Program-made: the position numbers and the translations under genes
The notes under the pieces: model-generated
Databases searched by the model: none
Seen by the model: only the letters and a program-made list of their open reading frames with translations
What the model was told of the DNA's origin: nothing
Source: Chlamydiae bacterium RIFCSPHIGHO2_12_FULL_27_8
Lineage (GTDB): Bacteria; Chlamydiota; Chlamydiia; Chlamydiales; SM23-39
Direction of reading: 5' to 3'
Length of the DNA: 8,785 nucleotides
NCBI GenBank assembly: GCA_001796155.1
Contig: MGLU01000084.1
Location: 6,864 to 15,648 of the forward strand
Shown here: positions 1 to 5,420 of the stretch, in pieces
Position numbering within the stretch: position 1 is the stretch's first letter
Layout: every line of letters starts with the position of its first letter

Positions 1-968
1 TAATAATTTCTATTTTTTTAACTTTTTTAGGATATTTGCTAACAGGATGGAGCATACAAGAGAAAAATTTAATCGTTTTATTTTTTGCAAGATTTTTAAC
101 AGGACTTTTTTCCGGAAACCTATCTGTTTGTTTGGCTTCTATTTCAGATTTAAGTGCAAATGAAAGTTCTAAAGCAAAAAATTTTGGATTTTTATCTGCA
201 TTAGGCGGTTTTTCTTTTATTATAGGAGCTTTTCTTGGAGGTAAATTATCAGATCCAAGTGTTAATAAAATATTTTCATTCCAGTTCCCAATTTGGATAG
301 CAGCATTTTTATCGTTTTTAAATCTTTTATTTATAATTTTCTTTTTTAGAGAAACTTTTATTAAATTTTTTAAAACAAAATATAAACCTTTTGAAGGAAT
401 TGAAAATATTAAAAAAGCTTTAGAAACAAAAGGCATTAAGAAAATATATTTGATATATTTTTTATTTGTTTTTGCATGGACATTATTATTTCAGTTTTCA
501 CCTGTTTTAGTTATTAAAAAATTTAATTTTTCAAATTCACAAATTGGTGATTTAGCCGCTTTTATGGGTATTTGCTGGATAATTGGTTCGGCTGTGGTTG
601 CAAAAATTTTAAGTAAATTTTTTAAAAATATAAAAATTTTAGAAGTTTCTCTTTTGGTTTTTACAATACTTTCTGCGTTTGTAGGTTTGCCAAAAGAGAT
701 TGTCTATATTGTTTTGTTATTAGGCTCTTGTGTTTTAATAGGAGGTGTTGCCTGGCCTATCTGCACAAGTATTATTTCAAATAAGTCCGGAAGAAAAAAC
801 CAAGGCAAAATTATGGGCGTAACACAGTCTATGCAATCGCTTGCTATGACTATATCGCCGGTAATTGGTGGACTTTCTGACAGGTTTTATATATATTTAC
901 CATTTATAATTGCCGGCTTTGCAAGCTTCATTGCTGCAATGATTTATTTAAAAGTAAAATTAAAATAG
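1..968 (+). CDS. MFS drug-efflux-type transporter, 5' end missing
   Basis: This is an inner-membrane secondary transporter of the major facilitator superfamily. The frame is open to the left edge (first full codon at 3), so the TTG at 36 is an internal leucine codon and the real start lies outside. About 320 residues are visible, roughly helix 3 or 4 to helix 12 of a 12-helix protein. The ARFLTGLFSG segment matches helix 4, and IIGAFLGGKLSD is a motif-C-like segment with alanine where drug antiporters usually have proline. FFFRETF before the central loop is typical of TetA/Bcr-like transporters. The C-terminal half has paired hydrophobic helices and GGLSDR before the last one. A small charged protein follows after 8 bp, then a membrane fusion protein, so an EmrAB-like exporter is possible. 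The substrate cannot be read from the sequence. The superfamily is near certain; the efflux role is inferred. Confidence 0.85.
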   Translation, partial: IISIFLTFLGYLLTGWSIQEKNLIVLFFARFLTGLFSGNLSVCLASISDLSANESSKAKNFGFLSALGGFSFIIGAFLGGKLSDPSVNKIFSFQFPIWIAAFLSFLNLLFIIFFFRETFIKFFKTKYKPFEGIENIKKALETKGIKKIYLIYFLFVFAWTLLFQFSPVLVIKKFNFSNSQIGDLAAFMGICWIIGSAVVAKILSKFFKNIKILEVSLLVFTILSAFVGLPKEIVYIVLLLGSCVLIGGVAWPICTSIISNKSGRKNQGKIMGVTQSMQSLAMTISPVIGGLSDRFYIYLPFIIAGFASFIAAMIYLKVKLK

Positions 969-976
969 GGAAAGAT

Positions 977-1249
977 ATGGAAAATGAAACAAAGAATTTA
1001 TTAATCAACCTTTTAAATGAAGAGAATAAAAAACCTTTTGAAAAAAAACCTCTTAGAACTATATTGTCATCTTATATGGCTGAAAAGCCAAAAGATAAAA
1101 AAACTCTTCTTAAAATGAAAGAAGAGCTTAAAAAAATTAAAGAAAGCATAAAGGATGCTAAAACAAGCGTTGAAACGCTTGTTGAAATACAAAAAAAATT
1201 ATCAAAAATATTTGAAGAGATTGAAGATGAAAAAAAAGAGACAGTTTAA
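977..1249 (+). CDS. Small charged helical protein, unknown function
   Basis: This 90-residue protein is rich in lysine and glutamate. I do not recognise its family. The ATG at 977 sits 8 bp after the transporter stop and is preceded by a weak purine-rich ribosome binding site (AGGGAAAG). The first 35 residues look mixed. From about residue 38 to the end, heptad-like spacing of L, I and V among K/E residues predicts one or two amphipathic helices or a coiled coil. It has no signal peptide, membrane helix or cysteine. Its last 23 bases overlap the start of the membrane fusion protein gene, so it is probably cotranslated with it. Its place between an MFS transporter and an HlyD-type protein suggests an accessory to that export pair, but this is inference from position only. 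The tight spacing and good fit to the operon argue that it is real. Confidence 0.65.
   Translation: MENETKNLLINLLNEENKKPFEKKPLRTILSSYMAEKPKDKKTLLKMKEELKKIKESIKDAKTSVETLVEIQKKLSKIFEEIEDEKKETV
1162..1183 (+). other. 9-bp hairpin in the small gene upstream of the HlyD start
   Basis: AACAAGCGT (1162-1170) and ACGCTTGTT (1175-1183) are perfect reverse complements around a 4-base TGAA loop. There is no T-run after the second arm, so it is not a standard intrinsic terminator. It lies 43 bases upstream of the HlyD-family start at 1227 and could act as an mRNA structure affecting translation or stability. It may also be chance within a codon-constrained stretch. Confidence 0.4.
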
Positions 1250-2060
1250 TTATATAAAATTTTTAACAATTGTTTTAGCTGTGTTTGCTTTAGGTACAGC
1301 TAGATATTTTTATGTTAAAACAAATCACGGTAAACATATTTCCGGGCATATTTATACAGATACTGCAAAAGTTCTTTCAAATGAAGGTGGCTTGGTCCGG
1401 CAGGTTTGTGTACAGGAAAATCAGATTGTAAAAAAGGGAGACTTGCTCGTCAAGTTAGATAAAGCTCTTTTGAAAACAGAACTTGATGAAATGATTATTA
1501 GAATTGAAAGAGAAAATTTGAAATTGAAACTTTTCAAATTTTATGAAAATAGGGCTTTAGATGAGTATATTGCTGCTAAAAAAGATATAGATGTTGATAA
1601 AGAGAAAGTTGATTTTAAGTTCAAAGAGCTTGAAGAAAAACAGATGCTCTACCAAATACAAGAAGTATCAATAAAACTTTTAAAAGCAAAAGAAAATAGT
1701 TTTAAAAGCCGGATTGCAAACAAAAATATTTTTTCCGGTTTTGATGGAAAAATTAGTAAAATAAACATTTTTGAAAATACATTTGTAAATAAAAATGATA
1801 ATATTTTTGAAATTACTCATTTAACAAATGCATATATGGATCTGTCAATACATCAGAAAGATAAAGGTAAATTTAATTTTAATGATGAAAAAAGTATTTC
1901 TATAATTTCTTATCCGGATAAAAATTTTAAAGCTAAAGTGGTTGAAATAAAACCAATTGATGAGTTTAGAGCTTTAGTTAAATTTAAAATTGATCAAGAA
2001 GAAAACGCTGAAAAAGTTGATCTAATATCCGGAATGAAAGCAAATTTAAAATATGAGTGA
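1227..2060 (+). CDS. HlyD/EmrA-type membrane fusion protein
   Basis: This is a periplasmic adaptor anchored in the inner membrane that would link an exporter to the outer membrane. I chose the ATG at 1227 because a GAAGAGA ribosome binding site lies 6 bases upstream and the protein then begins with a basic stretch and a membrane anchor. The longer open frame back to 1155 only adds lysine-rich residues inside the previous gene. The 277 residues run as: membrane helix 11-30; first lipoyl half about 38-78 (GGLVRQV, VKKGDLLVKLD); alpha-helical hairpin about 80-160; second lipoyl half about 160-198 (SGFDGKISKI, IFENTFVNKND); beta-barrel region to the end, closing with GMKANLKYE. It is shorter than E. 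coli EmrA (about 390), mainly in the hairpin. It overlaps the upstream gene by 23 bp and the next by 8 bp. The MFS protein upstream is the obvious partner. No outer-membrane channel gene is visible. Confidence 0.85.
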   Translation: MKKKRQFNYIKFLTIVLAVFALGTARYFYVKTNHGKHISGHIYTDTAKVLSNEGGLVRQVCVQENQIVKKGDLLVKLDKALLKTELDEMIIRIERENLKLKLFKFYENRALDEYIAAKKDIDVDKEKVDFKFKELEEKQMLYQIQEVSIKLLKAKENSFKSRIANKNIFSGFDGKISKINIFENTFVNKNDNIFEITHLTNAYMDLSIHQKDKGKFNFNDEKSISIISYPDKNFKAKVVEIKPIDEFRALVKFKIDQEENAEKVDLISGMKANLKYE

Positions 2061-3021
2061 GATCGAAAATTATTTATTTTCATCAATAGCAAGTATTTTA
2101 GATAAGCAGAGTTTAAAGGAGATACAAAGAAAAAACTTAAATCTTTCTAAAAACTATAAATTAAGAAAACAAAATGTTTTTTTAGATGACGAGACACGGC
2201 TTGCGTATATTGCAAGCCGTCTTCCTGCAACATATAATGTATATAAATATGTTTTCAATCAAATTAAAAGCTTTTTACCGCATTTAAACATTAAATCAGT
2301 ATTAGATCTTGGCTCGGGTCCTTTGACAGCCCTGTGGGCTGTTTTAGATGTATTTGAGGACATAAAAAAAGTTCATTTGGTGGAAAAAGATTTTAAGATT
2401 ATTGAACTTGGAAAAACACTTTTAGAGCCATTAAATTTTTTATTAAAAAAAAAGGAAATAGAAATTGAGAAGAATGATCTTTTTAAAATAAAAAATTTTG
2501 ATTACGACGTTGTAGCATTATCCTATGTAGTTAATGAATTAAAACTTCCATTGGTAGACAGAATTATATCTAAGTGGGAAAGATCACAATCTAAAATTTT
2601 AATATTTATTGAACCCGGAACAAAATATGGTTTTGAAAATATTAAATATATCAGAGATAAAATTTTGAAAAAAAATTTAAAAATTGCAGCTCCATGTCCA
2701 AATATTTTACCATGTCCTATGAATAAAAATGACTGGTGTCATTTTTATGTAAGGGTTAAAAGAACTAAATATCACAAATATATAAAAGCAGCTTCTCTAG
2801 GATATGAAGATGAAAAATTTTCATATTTAATTATTTCAAAAGAAAGTTCTATTCCCTATCAATCCAGAGCAATTAGATTTACAAAAAAATCAAAAGATGA
2901 AATATTTTTAACTCTTTGTAAAAGTGGAAATATTTTAACAGAAAAGATTTTGAGAAGTGATGGTAAAAATTTTAAAATAGCTAAAAAAACAGACTGGGGA
3001 GATATTTTTAATGAAATTTGA
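2053..3021 (+). CDS. Rsm22/METTL17-family methyltransferase-like protein
   Basis: This 322-residue protein belongs to the Rsm22 family, whose mitochondrial members (yeast Rsm22, human METTL17) act in small-ribosomal-subunit assembly. Family marks: a RLAYIASRLPATY segment at 49-61; a SAM-binding-type loop VLDLGSGP at 83-90; the cysteine cluster APCP...PCPM...DWCHF at 214-231; YEDEKFSYL at 251-259; and a C-terminal KKTDWGDIF. Cysteines 215, 221 and 229 (C-x5-C-x7-C) plus C289 match the four Fe-S ligands reported for METTL17. Whether it methylates rRNA or only serves as an assembly factor cannot be told from sequence. The start ATG overlaps the HlyD stop by 8 bp, which suggests translational coupling. 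A run of nine A (2445-2453) in the coding region could slip. The family call is strong; the exact substrate is unknown. Confidence 0.88.
   Translation: MSEIENYLFSSIASILDKQSLKEIQRKNLNLSKNYKLRKQNVFLDDETRLAYIASRLPATYNVYKYVFNQIKSFLPHLNIKSVLDLGSGPLTALWAVLDVFEDIKKVHLVEKDFKIIELGKTLLEPLNFLLKKKEIEIEKNDLFKIKNFDYDVVALSYVVNELKLPLVDRIISKWERSQSKILIFIEPGTKYGFENIKYIRDKILKKNLKIAAPCPNILPCPMNKNDWCHFYVRVKRTKYHKYIKAASLGYEDEKFSYLIISKESSIPYQSRAIRFTKKSKDEIFLTLCKSGNILTEKILRSDGKNFKIAKKTDWGDIFNEI
2196..2220 (+). other. GC-rich 9-bp hairpin inside the Rsm22-like gene
   Basis: ACGGCTTGC (2196-2204) and GCAAGCCGT (2212-2220) pair perfectly around a 7-base loop. The stem has six G-C pairs in very AT-rich DNA. It encodes the conserved RLAYIASRL segment, so protein constraint may explain part of it. 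No T-run follows, so it is not a standard terminator. Confidence 0.4.
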
Positions 3022-3898
3022 GGGGTCATATACTGCACTTGTAACGCCGTTTAATGAAAAAGATGAGATTGATGAAAAAACATTAATAGATCTGATAAAC
3101 TTTCAGATAGAAGCAAATACAGATGCTTTGGTTTTATCCGGAACTACAGGTGAATCACCTACTCTTTCGGAAAAAGAAAAATTATTTTTATTTAAAACTG
3201 CAGTTAAAGAATCTAAAAATAAAATTAAAATAATTGCCGGAACCGGAACTAATAATACAAAAAATTCAGTTGAGCTTTCAAAAAAAGCTAAAGATGTGGG
3301 GGTTTGTGGTCTTCTCATTGTGATCCCATATTATAACAGGCCTAGTGAAATTGGAATTTTAAAGCATTTTGAAGAAATTTCAAAAGTAGGACTGCCAATA
3401 ATTTTATATCATCATCCTAAAAGAACGGGAACGAAACTAAGTTTTAATTTTTTTAAAATGTTAAAAAACATTGAAAATGTAAAAGCGATTAAGGAAGCGT
3501 CTTCTGATTTAAATTACATGAAAGAGATTAAAGGATATACGAACCTGCCAATATTTTCCGGGGATGATCCATTAATTGTTGATATTTTTAAAAGTGGTGG
3601 TGTTGGATCTATATCTGTTATTTCAAATATTATTCCAAAAGTTTGGAAAAAAATAACTGATTTATGTTTGAACAAACAATTTGATAAGGCTCAGATAATA
3701 TTAAATGAATACTTGCCGTTAATTGAATCAATATTTTTAGAGTCGAACCCAATATGTACGAAATATGCTTTGTCTTTAATGAATAAATGCAATCTTAGAT
3801 TGAGACTGCCGTTAATTGAGCCATCTGAAAATTCAAAAGAAATAATAAAAAAAGAGATTTTAAAAAAAGCTCTTCTATCAGAAGAGCTTTTGATTTAA
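3011..3898 (+). CDS. dapA: 4-hydroxy-tetrahydrodipicolinate synthase (DapA)
   Basis: DapA condenses pyruvate with aspartate semialdehyde, the committed step toward diaminopimelate (peptidoglycan) and lysine, in the cytoplasm. The 295 residues match the usual length (about 292 in E. coli) and form a TIM barrel. Key residues are visible: GTTGE at 44-48 (threonine pair), tyrosine pair 107-108 in PYYNRP, Y133, R138 in the substrate-carboxylate loop, and the Schiff-base lysine K161 in IKEA. FSGDD at 182-186 and the LRLPL tail also fit. Unusually, the residues after Y133 are HH (YHHPKRTG) where E. coli has NV. The ATG overlaps the previous stop by 11 bp and has GGGGAG 9 bases upstream. No other lysine-pathway gene is next to it, whereas Chlamydia keeps dapA with lysC, asd and dapB. 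The 3' end overlaps the convergent gene by 21 bp. A related aldolase of the family is less likely because R138 and the threonine pair are kept. Confidence 0.92.
   Translation: MKFEGSYTALVTPFNEKDEIDEKTLIDLINFQIEANTDALVLSGTTGESPTLSEKEKLFLFKTAVKESKNKIKIIAGTGTNNTKNSVELSKKAKDVGVCGLLIVIPYYNRPSEIGILKHFEEISKVGLPIILYHHPKRTGTKLSFNFFKMLKNIENVKAIKEASSDLNYMKEIKGYTNLPIFSGDDPLIVDIFKSGGVGSISVISNIIPKVWKKITDLCLNKQFDKAQIILNEYLPLIESIFLESNPICTKYALSLMNKCNLRLRLPLIEPSENSKEIIKKEILKKALLSEELLI
3865..3891. terminator. Shared bidirectional terminator in overlapping convergent gene ends
   Basis: AAAAGCTCTTC (3865-3875) and GAAGAGCTTTT (3881-3891) form a perfect 11-bp stem with a 5-base loop, TATCA. The A-rich left arm and T-rich right arm give a short U-rich tail in both directions. 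It sits where dapA (plus) and the pGP6-like gene (minus) converge. It encodes the last residues of DapA, and the stop codon of the minus gene (3878-3880) lies in its loop. The symmetry and location support a terminator used by both operons. Confidence 0.75.
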
Positions 3899-4612
3899 AT
3901 TTTCTAAAAGTTTTTTAATTTGATTTTTTTCATCATCTGTTGGGCTAAAAAGAGGATGAGAAAATGATGCTTTTAATCTTTGAAGTGTTGTAATTATTCC
4001 ATCAGCAATATTTGGTTGTCTTTTATCGCTTTGAGATAGAGGAAACAATTTTCTAATAATGGATAAAAGCTCTTGTTTTGGCTGTCCTTGATAATTTTTA
4101 ATGATATCCTGTTTTTTTTCCGGATCTCCATCTCTACTTGCTAAAGTATAAATTGCCTGTCTAGGCATTGCATCAATTTGTCCTCTTAAATCATTAGGCA
4201 TAGTCATATAAAATTCATAATACTGTAAAAAGTTATAAGGAGTTTGTCTATTTCCATAAGTAGACATTAACCATGCAGAAAAAGCGCCCTCCTTATATTT
4301 TTTTAAAATTTCTTGAGCTTTTTTTACTCTTTCTCCATGTAAAATTACTGCTTGATTTGTTATTGCTTTTACTTCAGAAGTAATTTTAATAAGCTCATCA
4401 AGATCATTGTTTGTATCAGAATTTTCAATTTTAAAACTTTCTAAAATATTAGAAATTTTTGCTTTTTCATCGCTATTAAGTTTATTTAATTTAAATACAC
4501 CGGAAAAGCTAGAAAGATTTCCGTCGTTAGATCTTTCGGCAAGCTCGCTCATTTTTGGCGGTTTTTCTTTAGATCTAAGCCTTAAACTTAAAAGTTCATT
4601 GAATTTAACCAT
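3878..4612 (-). CDS. pGP6-D-like protein (chromosomal, CT583-type)
   Basis: This 244-residue protein resembles the chlamydial plasmid protein pGP6-D and its chromosomal paralogue (CT583 in C. trachomatis), judged from remembered family features and from the position next to the ParA-type gene. The biochemical role is not established; plasmid work points to maintenance or regulation. I chose the ATG at 4612 because AGGAGA lies 7 bases upstream and the protein then starts MVKFNELLSLRLRSK, with no need for the TTG at 4633. Visible parts: a basic N-terminus; an acidic linker about 60-75; HGERVKKAQEILKKY at 92-106; GAFSAWL at 109-115; YGNRQTPYNFLQYYEFY at 119-135; MPRQAIYTLASR at 149-160; a helical C-terminus. 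The HGE...GAF..WL...TPYNFLQYY layout recalls helix-turn-helix regions of plasmid and phage proteins (DUF3102-like), so DNA binding is plausible but inferred. It has no signal peptide or membrane helix. It has its own promoter as well as readthrough from the ATPase gene. Confidence 0.82.
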   Translation of the reverse strand: MVKFNELLSLRLRSKEKPPKMSELAERSNDGNLSSFSGVFKLNKLNSDEKAKISNILESFKIENSDTNNDLDELIKITSEVKAITNQAVILHGERVKKAQEILKKYKEGAFSAWLMSTYGNRQTPYNFLQYYEFYMTMPNDLRGQIDAMPRQAIYTLASRDGDPEKKQDIIKNYQGQPKQELLSIIRKLFPLSQSDKRQPNIADGIITTLQRLKASFSHPLFSPTDDEKNQIKKLLENLNQKLF

Positions 4613-4619
4613 TTTAATT

Positions 4620-4625
4620 TCTCCT
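4620..4625 (-). promoter_or_regulatory. Ribosome binding site fixing the pGP6-like start
   Basis: AGGAGA on the minus strand ends 7 bases before the ATG at 4612. It would lie downstream of the alternative TTG start at 4633, so it decides in favour of the ATG. Confidence 0.85.
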
Positions 4626-4645
4626 AATGTCAAACAGGTTTACAT

Positions 4646-5401
4646 TTATAATAGTTTTAATAACTCTTTTGTCAACAGTTTATAATCATCTGAAGCTCTG
4701 CTTTTAGGTGCAGTTGCAAAAACCGGTTTTCCATAAATAGTAGCTTCTGATACTGCAATATCTCTTCTAATTTTAGATTTTAAAAGTTTTCCGGGAAATG
4801 TAGTTTCAATAATTTCTTGAAAACTTTTATTAGTTTTTCCTCTAGGATACCAAAAAGATAGAGTTACACCCATTACGGATAGAGTGTGTCTTTTAGAAAT
4901 GTTTTCAATAAATATGGCAAGTCTTTGAAGACCTTTAACACTATAAAATTCAGGTGTTGCACAAATTAATGAATGGTTAGCTGCAATTAATGATGATTCG
5001 GTTAACCAACAAATAGATGGTGGAGTATCAATAAAAATATAGTCATAATCTAAATGTTTTAAAACATGTTTTAATTTTTCATGAGAATATCTGTCACCGG
5101 CTAAATTTCCGGTTACTTCAACCCTTTCGAGCCAAGCATCTGCCGGAATTAAATCTAAATTTTTTATGGAGGTATGTAAAATTATATCCTGTACTTGTTT
5201 TTCACCTTGAAGGACAGGAGCTAAAGAATCTTGTTCATCGGGATCGAAACCAAGACCTGTTGTTAAATTTGCTTGAGCATCCAAATCTATAACTAAAACT
5301 CTTTTTTTATGAAAAAGAGCTAAAGCGGAACCTACATGTAAACAAGTAGAAGTTTTTGCTGTTCCGCCCTTAAAGCTTGTAATTGAAATAATCTTAGTCA
5401 A
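4646..5401 (-). CDS. ParA/Soj/MinD-type ATPase (CT582-type, pGP5-D-related)
   Basis: This cytoplasmic P-loop ATPase belongs to the ParA family, which uses ATP-dependent dimerisation to position DNA or protein cargo. I chose the TTG at 5401: AGGAGA lies 6 bases upstream and the protein then begins MTKIISITSFKGG, as ParA proteins do. The longer frame to 5434 would run back into thrS. The 251 residues contain a deviant Walker A KGGTAKT (11-17, alanine where most ParA have glycine), Walker A' VIDLDAQANL (37-46), and Walker B FIDTPPS (123-129). LSFWYPRGK, KSKIRRDIAVSE and the ASDDY tail are shared with chlamydial plasmid pGP5-D and chromosomal CT582. No N-terminal DNA-binding domain is present, so it is a small, type Ib-like or Soj-like form. 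It follows thrS by 19 bp and precedes the pGP6-like gene by 33 bp; no ParB gene is visible. Chlamydial homologues are often labelled MinD, but no C-terminal membrane-targeting helix is evident here. Confidence 0.93.
   Translation of the reverse strand: MTKIISITSFKGGTAKTSTCLHVGSALALFHKKRVLVIDLDAQANLTTGLGFDPDEQDSLAPVLQGEKQVQDIILHTSIKNLDLIPADAWLERVEVTGNLAGDRYSHEKLKHVLKHLDYDYIFIDTPPSICWLTESSLIAANHSLICATPEFYSVKGLQRLAIFIENISKRHTLSVMGVTLSFWYPRGKTNKSFQEIIETTFPGKLLKSKIRRDIAVSEATIYGKPVFATAPKSRASDDYKLLTKELLKLL
4648..4675 (-). promoter_or_regulatory. Internal sigma70-type promoter for the pGP6-like gene
   Basis: On the minus strand a perfect -35 box TTGACA (4675-4670) is followed by a 16-base spacer and a -10 box TATTAT (4653-4648, five of six consensus). 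It lies in the last codons of the ATPase gene, and its -10 abuts the TAA stop. Transcription would begin near 4641, giving a leader of about 30 bases with the AGGAGA site before the ATG at 4612. It would allow the pGP6-like protein to be made independently of thrS and the ATPase. Confidence 0.6.
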
Positions 5402-5407
5402 AAAAAA

Positions 5408-5413
5408 TCTCCT
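5408..5413 (-). promoter_or_regulatory. Ribosome binding site fixing a TTG start for the ATPase
   Basis: AGGAGA on the minus strand lies 6 bases before TTG (5401-5399). No in-frame ATG is suitably placed before the Walker A motif, so this site decides the non-ATG start. Confidence 0.85.
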
Positions 5414-5420
5414 TTTGCAA

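Noticed and set aside
1155..1226. N-terminal extension of the HlyD-type protein
   Set aside because: The 24 extra residues lie inside the upstream gene, precede no recognisable feature, and lack a ribosome binding site as good as GAAGAGA before 1227.
3103..3318. 71-residue minus-strand open frame
   Set aside because: It lies wholly inside dapA in antisense, with no family resemblance and no ribosome binding site I can support.
4628..4633. Second TTGACA on the minus strand before the pGP6-like gene
   Set aside because: No acceptable -10 box lies 16-18 bases downstream; that position falls at the start of the coding region.
4407..4685. 92-residue plus-strand open frame
   Set aside because: It is antisense to the pGP6-like gene and the ATPase tail; its low-complexity Ser/Leu composition fits a shadow frame.
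3878..5401. Integrated plasmid or mobile element
   Set aside because: There are no integrase, replication, transposase or flanking repeat signs, and the pair sits in the conserved position after thrS, so it is treated as stable chromosome.
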